Below are positions 58,241 to 64,000 of a stretch of 64,000 bases of DNA, piece after piece; position 1 is the first letter of the stretch; every line of letters starts with the position of its first letter. The notes beneath the pieces are model-generated. The model did no database searches and was not told the origin of the DNA. It saw only the letters and a list, made by a program, of their open reading frames with translations. Location of the stretch: the NCBI GenBank assembly GCA_024138015.1, contig JAMXBB010000011.1:82891934-82955933 (forward strand), given 5' to 3'. The stretch is from Lumnitzera littorea (Eukaryota > Streptophyta > Magnoliopsida > Myrtales > Combretaceae). The translations under genes and the position numbers were made by a program.

Positions 58241-59450
58241 TATTGGTAAGTTTCAAATCTCATCATTTTCATCTCAATATTTTGGAGTAGGGGGGATAGG
58301 AATAGAGATTTGATTGTGTAAGAGTTAGAGAATAGTATATTTGATCATGGTGATATTGCAATTGAATTTGGTAGCGCCATTTCATTATGCCAAGTTAATG
58401 TGGCAATGTTAGTGAAAGAGACAGTAGTGGTAATGTTAGGAGAAAGGAAAGGAATATTAGATGGAGTGAAGTGAGTTAGCAATTAGCTAAACTTATAGCG
58501 ATGATGTGCATGATCATGGCACAACATACTTTGATTTAGAATTTGGGAGAAAATGCTAAAGGCAGTAATAATAATGGAGTATGTACAAATGGTAGTATGT
58601 GTATTAGAAGAGATGATAAGTTATTAGAAGAAAAAGGAGCTAATTATAGAGTAGAGCAAGTCATTGAAGTGGACACATCAATGAGAGGGTTGGAAACAAT
58701 CAAATTGAAAATTATTAAATTTAATGGCCGTGGATGGCCAAATGATTACTTAGACTAGGAACAAGAAGTAGATAGATTATTTATGTCCTATGAGTATGAT
58801 GAGCCAATTAAAATTAAAATGAAAATGGCCACCTAGGAGTTCATAAAGTATGCATCACTATGGCTAAGGGATGCTAAAGGAGAGATGAGGATGGTGAAGT
58901 AGAAGTGACTATGTGTGATGATGATGAAAAGAGTTATAAGGAAGAGATTTATTCCCTAATATAATAAAAAAATGAGTTGTTTATGAGATTGTAGCATTTA
59001 AGCAAAGGAAGATGTGTATATGGACGATTATGCATAAGAATATGACTTGGTTTTGCTAATATGTATAACAAAGGAGCTTATGGAATAAACTATAGCAAGG
59101 TTCATTTTAGGGTTAAAATATGAGATTGTAGATGTGATGGAGCTATAATCTTATGAGACTTTAGATGATGTAATTAAGTTGACATTAAGAGTTGGGAAGT
59201 AGAGATAGAGAAACAAAGGAATATCCTTTAATCTTGCTAATAAATTAGAGGCTTTATGAGAGAAGGATGCAAAACTTAAGAAGGAGCACAGAAATTTTGA
59301 GAAAGGTGATAATAGCAAGTGCAAGACTCCTCATCTATAGGAGAACGATGAGAAGTACTTAAGGAAAAAGTTGAATAAGACCAAATGTTTCAGGTGCATG
59401 GGGTTTAGGCATCTTGCTTCTAAATATCCAATTGAGGAGTCATGGTCTTG
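58241..59450 (+). pseudogene. gag and zinc knuckle of the chromovirus derivative
   Basis: The open stretch 58543-58758 enters the capsid domain (LKIIKFNGRGWPNDYLD, then EQEVDRLFMSYEYDEPIKIK). Further parts (WLRDAKGEM, KRFIP, RFILGLKYEIVDV) follow with stops, in the order of retrotransposon gag. The knuckle at 59386-59427 reads C-F-R-C-M-G-F-R-H-L-A-S-K-Y, so its last Cys is now Tyr (TAT). A lysine-rich stretch (EKDAKLKKEHRNFEKG) precedes it, as expected for an RNA-binding nucleocapsid region. Confidence 0.7.
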
Positions 59451-60107
59451 AAAGATGAATTTCCAAAGATGGAATTGCAAAGTAAAGAAGATGAGGTAGA
59501 TGATGTTAAGGCTAGACTCAAGAAGTGTGATAAAGAAAGGGATGGAATTGAAGGAGCAGAAGGTGATGTTATATCCTTAATGGTCAGCTGAGGGTTATAT
59601 GTCAATGCTTTAGAATAAGATGAATAGAGGAAGAATTTATTTTTATGCTAAGAGAATTATAAGGGGAAAAACTTATACTTTCATTCTTGATGGGGGAAGT
59701 TGCATTGAGCTTGTCTATAGTGCAAGATTGAAAGTTATGCTACATTAGAAACCGTATGATTTACATTGGTTTAGTTAGAAAGGGTCAAGTCAAAGTTCCA
59801 ATCAAGATGGGCAAATACGAAGATGAAGTAGAATGCAACGTTGCTTTTATGAATACTACCAAAAGTTTGCTAGGAAAATCTTAGTTATATGACAAAAAAG
59901 TATTACATGATGGTTTTTGAAATACTCACACTCCTTGAAATGATGGTCACAAGATAATATTACTTATTCTCATTGCATAGAAAAAATTGCTTAAGGGAAG
60001 TTGAAGGAAGGTGTGAGTATCTTATTTGCAAGAAGGTTTCCTTACTCTCATTGTAGAGAGAAGAAGAGCTAATATCTAAGATGAATCTTTTTCAAAGGAG
60101 GGGGTAA
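59451..60107 (+). pseudogene. Protease remnant fused to the pol tail after a large deletion
   Basis: FILDGGSCIELV carries the retropepsin Asp (codon 59689-59691, D-G-G-S form). A segment equivalent to the LLGRPW block follows near 59860 (KSLLGKS), then DGHKIILLILI. After about 60000 the reading goes almost at once to a FQRRG tail next to the polypurine tract. In a complete relative, RT, RNase H and integrase (more than 2.5 kb) lie between, so they were deleted. Confidence 0.6.
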
Positions 60108-60740
60108 TGATGGGAATTAGGATTCCAAATTTAAAGCCAAATGGTCGTAGAAGCAGTTAAGCTTAAGAAGACAGGGTCAAGGTTCTTGTTTCAGGAACTA
60201 TCAAAGGGCAAGTTTTGAAGCCTAAAAAAACTTATTATGGCCAACACCTGGGTTGTGGAACAAAGTCTACTAAAGATTGAGCTTAGAATTAGAGGAAGAT
60301 TCCAATCAAAAGCACATTTGGCTCATCAAAGTAAAAGCTGGAAGTTTTGAATGAATGGCAATTTATGATCCAAAGAGAGATTTTGATTTTAATCCTAGAA
60401 GTAAGAATTGGCATTGCTTTTAATAATAGGCAAAAAGCATTTTGGGATAGAGCGTCTAATAGGCACATCAGAAGAAGGTTCTAATTATAACTTCTTGTTC
60501 TAGAAGAAGTTATTTATGTAGGTAAATCTTCATTTAATTAATTGAATCTTTTAGATAAGAGAAGATAACATTATAAAGCTTGATAAATTAGGGGAAAAAA
60601 AAAAGAAGTATACATTTTGAAGAGGAAAGTGCATAGAAAGGAAAAGGGAAATGGGAAGAATAAATAAAATTTTCACTCATTTTTTCTTTTAGTGTGGATA
60701 TTCTCAAGTTTGCAATTTAGCTTTTGAATTCCGATAAATA
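60108..60740 (+). repeat. 3' LTR of the 57.2-60.7 kb element
   Basis: It parallels the 5' LTR from TGGGAAT to ATAAATTAGG at about 60595. The following TTCTCAAGTTTGCAATTTAG may still be LTR. Confidence 0.55.
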
Positions 60741-60842
60741 TATATATAATTATATATTTATGCATGTATATACAATCAAACACACATATTGTACTCGATC
60801 CATTAACATCATAAGAATATCTAAAATATGTCATATTATCAT

Positions 60843-62960
60843 TCTAACACCCCATGGCCTAAAATGTAACAATCTACCATGAGTCATTATCTCGTTAAAG
60901 ATACATTAAGGCTTAAAACCTATCTAAGATACCACAAATAGCTTGTATAAACTGCTAACACACTATAAATGGTATCTCTAAGTATCTATATATACTAAAT
61001 TGTTGTAAGGAATCTTACTCATATCATAAAATGTAATAAACTAATATAGAAGGAATAGTAGAAGTCAACCTAACTTTCCATCCGGCTATAAAAGTGAACC
61101 ATTTCAAGTCCATGAAAGCAATTAAACGACTACAAATACAAGAGTTTAGTCTTTGATCACATAACTTTGACCAAAACACACAAACCATCTAAGGATATCC
61201 CATAACGTCTACTTCTCGAATGAGACATAATCCATGTCATCTCTAGATTCTTAGTAAATTGTATCCCAAGTCATCATAATAGTAAGTAGCATTTGAAGTG
61301 CTTGTTCTTGAAAAGAAGTGTTCCAACAAGGGGTAAGCCAAAATCCAGTATGTAATAATTATAAAACACATGTGAACACCATATACAACAAGCATATAAA
61401 CTTTCATAATAACCAATGCATACTCACATATACATATAAATACACATGCATACATATACATATAATATATATATATATGTGATGTTAGGTACTTCCTAAC
61501 ATTCAGGAGTCTAAGATTAACTTAAACCTACTATACCATTCTATTGTATAACTCTACTTGAGATAACACTACAAATTGGCCATTAACTCTCATGCTAACA
61601 TCAGTGATACTCCTAATCTGTCGATTATAGCCAAGCATAAGCAACACATTAATTTTGAGGTCAAATATTTATTTAAGTCCATTAATGTTTCCATCTTAAC
61701 AAGGTTTGATGACAAACACAATAACACATAACTTAAGCCTTTCAAAAAGCAATTGAGATTTCTTAACTCTGTATCTTACAATTAACAACATTTTAGTATT
61801 TTCTACAAGTTGTCTCAAAATTGAAATTATTACTCTTGAGCAATCTTATATTACCTAGTTTTAAAATCTTGTAATTATTACCTATTGTTACCGAAATCCT
61901 CTTAAAGCCTTTGCTTAATTAACCATAAGTTATTTACAGAACCTAAACCATTTAATCCTTAAGTAATCATTAATTAATTCTCTAAAACTTATGCATATAT
62001 AAGTAATAAAATTTAGAGAAAATAAATAAGTTTTAAATATATAAGGATACTCAGTAATTAAACGGAGTAAAGAAATAGGAAATGCAAGCTTACTCATCAA
62101 TAACTGGTGTTAAAATGGTATAGTGCCCATTAGCCAAATGCTAGTAGTAAATTACTACTTTAGACAAAATAAGGTTGACATCCAAATTGTATGGCATCAA
62201 CTTACAGGATGCTACATAGGAAAACTTTTTGTGCCTTTTTCAAGGCCTACAATGTGATAGTATATGAGTTACCATCTGAATGATAACAGCAATTTCTTTG
62301 GATTTTGCGGATACTTCGACTAAACCTCCCAAATCTAAAACTCTTTCAACAGTATTCTCTCAACCCATAGTTTCAACAATCCACATATCTTTTCGACATT
62401 CTATTCCAATAATACATCCAAAGCACAATATCCAACATCCAAGCCACTCCATAAATTAACTGTAACATTTCATCATATCAAAATCTAAAATTTATCTATT
62501 TGAATAATCATATACATTAAGAAACTTGTTTGTTTTTTTGAATCCAATTCTTCCATGCTTATATTCACCTTTTCCGTAAAATCTATCCTTAAGCTCCTTG
62601 TCAAAACAATAACACACTAACATAAGACGTTTGGATTGTATGTTTGTTTTCCCCAAAAATCCAAGTGAGAGGAAGATTAGATCAACAAGAATCAAAAAGA
62701 AAGAAGAAGAAAAATCAAATTAGCATTGGTCTTCAATTGAAAATGTATGGGTAGAGGAGAGAGAAACATTAGTTTGAGAGAAAGTAGCCACCACCATAAT
62801 ACATTGTGATAGTTTAGTTTAGGTCTTGAAATTGGTGTGCAATTTATGAAAATACCTATGATGCCAAAACTAATAAGTTATTTAATAAACAATACTTATT
62901 ATACCAAAAATTAATTATTAATTAGGATATTTTAATCTTTCTTTATAAAACATGATATGT
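60843..62960 (-). repeat. Long LTR-like block E (minus strand), related to block D
   Basis: It starts TCTAACACCCCATGGCC; the inverse end resembles the TTTTAGGGG...TTACA ends of blocks D, A and B. Colinear matches to 22273-24600 include GTAAGCCAAA, ATGTAAT and AACACATG. A GAGAGAAA...GTAGCCACCACC stretch near 62770 is non-coding. The right limit is a guess. Confidence 0.4.
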
Positions 62961-64000
62961 TGTGAAATTGTTGATTATCGTCCACAATTGGGATGATCCC
63001 AAAAGCATATGTTTTCATTGAATCAATTTTAATAATTAGAGTGAAATTAAGACTAAGTCTTGATGGAATTTGCTAGACAATTTGAAAGTGGTAAAGGTAG
63101 ATCTGGGTATGAGCCAGTTTCGAACCATCAATTGGCTTAAAACTAGCTCGCTAGTTCATAACCCATAAATTAGTTGAGATAAATTGGTTTAGAACCAGTA
63201 ATGGAACCGTAAATTCTCATGAGTCTAGGTAGGTCAACCTTGCCAACTTGTGTATACTACGGTTCAATGAACCATTAGGTCTTATTAAAAATAAAATAAA
63301 ATAAAATACGAATTGAAATGCAAGCTAAGCCTCCTGTTTTCACTTTACAATCAAGTCTCACTTTTACTAAACACATATTATTCTATTAGCTTTGGCTCTC
63401 AACATTTTAGGCTTCAAGCAATTTTTGTTTTTCTTGGCAAAATAAACATGTAAGCACTCTTCTTGCACATAAATCATAGCCTATAGGAATTGACATGAAG
63501 AAGAAGGAGGAGGAGGAGGAGGAGGAGTAAGAGAGGGAGAGAGTATATAGGCAAAAATGGCATGATATGTATGGTGCAATGTAGCCAGCTAGGCAACTTT
63601 AACATATATGGAAATTACTGAAAAGAAGGAGGGTATCTCATATTTTAACGACGTAGGTATTAGCGATATTTAAACACATATTAATAATAATTGATTTATA
63701 TTTTCACGTATTAAATATATATATATTAATTTTAAAAAGTATGGTATGGATTCTAGATTCTTGGTAACCACTCTTTAAAATTTATAAAGTAATATAATAT
63801 ATATATATATATATATATATAAAAGTGAATGAAAAAGAATCTTATATTTTCTTCAATCAAGAAAATTAAATGAAAAAATAAACAATATTACATTAATTTT
63901 AAAAAGAAACTCAAAGCCAATACAAATCTTAAGCTTAAAACTAATGATTAAAATCTAAAAATAGTAACTTTAAATTTTCATGAGGCAATATTGTTGTCAA
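62961..64000. other. Anonymous AT-rich DNA with microsatellites
   Basis: It includes a (GGA)n run at about 63506-63528 and a (TA)n run at about 63798-63821. No gene was seen up to the window end. Confidence 0.45.

Larger units (their letters stand above)
57211..60740 (+). mobile_element. Gypsy (chromovirus-type) deletion derivative: LTR-gag-PR-LTR
   Basis: Direct repeats begin TAATGGGAATC (57211) and TGATGGGAATT (60108) and stay parallel for about 440 bases (TTCTGAAGCCTAAAA, ACTTATTATGGCCAA). Between them are gag, a knuckle and protease, then a jump to the last codons before a polypurine tract AAAGGAGGGGG (60094-60104). RT, RNase H and integrase are absent. The right end of the 3' LTR is set near TTTTGAATTCCGATAAAT and is uncertain. 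Confidence 0.7.

Overview
This window looks like repeat-rich intergenic or heterochromatic DNA from a eudicot plant. It is AT-rich, has no intact ordinary gene that I can support, and consists largely of old, nested LTR retrotransposons carrying stops, frameshifts and mutated catalytic residues. The species cannot be named from the sequence alone. All calls below come from reading translated motifs and comparing copies by eye; no alignment program or database was used.

Left part (1-15.5 kb). A Tat-type Ty3/gypsy element (here Tat A) enters from the left edge. Its pol is cut at base 410 by a complete Ty3/gypsy element (411-6864, two LTRs of about 0.9 kb, gag-PR-RT-RH-IN). Pol resumes at about 6868 and ends at 8070. 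Antisense ORF remnants follow on the minus strand, including one like the plant mobile domain (PMD), as in other Tat elements. A solo LTR (10718-14602, minus) interrupts this tail, and that LTR in turn holds a Cassandra TRIM (11414-11978) with 5S rRNA-like LTRs. The integrase of the 411-6864 element contains a 34-base group II intron domain V-like sequence.

Middle-left (15.5-29.2 kb). Mostly anonymous AT-rich DNA, with a possible 622-bp LTR (18030-18651), a Tat-like solo LTR on the minus strand (about 20793-21368) and a longer minus-strand LTR-like block (from 22273).

Centre (29163-57021). A second Tat element (Tat B) is spread over almost 28 kb by insertions. Its LTRs are at 29163-29602 and 56524-57021, with gag, PR, RT-RH and archaeal-type RNase H at 29.7-33.5 kb. 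A solo LTR (33553-36973) flanked by a perfect ATAGT duplication interrupts pol, and the integrase follows at 37.0-38.4 kb. An 87-bp tandem array sits just after pol. Then come a broken minus-strand Ty1/copia element (39.5-44.6 kb, itself interrupted by an Athila-like LTR) and a 10.9-kb non-autonomous element (44676-55614). The latter has two 2.37-kb LTRs but no gag-pol; inside are a small intact coiled-coil ORF and several minisatellite arrays. Antisense ORF remnants of Tat B precede its 3' LTR.

Right part (57-64 kb). A chromovirus-like deletion derivative (57211 to about 60740) keeps LTRs, gag and protease but has lost RT, RNase H and integrase. A minus-strand LTR-like block related to the one at 22.3 kb follows, then anonymous AT-rich DNA. 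No gene network acts here: the layers record successive insertions, solo-LTR formation and decay, with C-to-T and G-to-A changes prominent.
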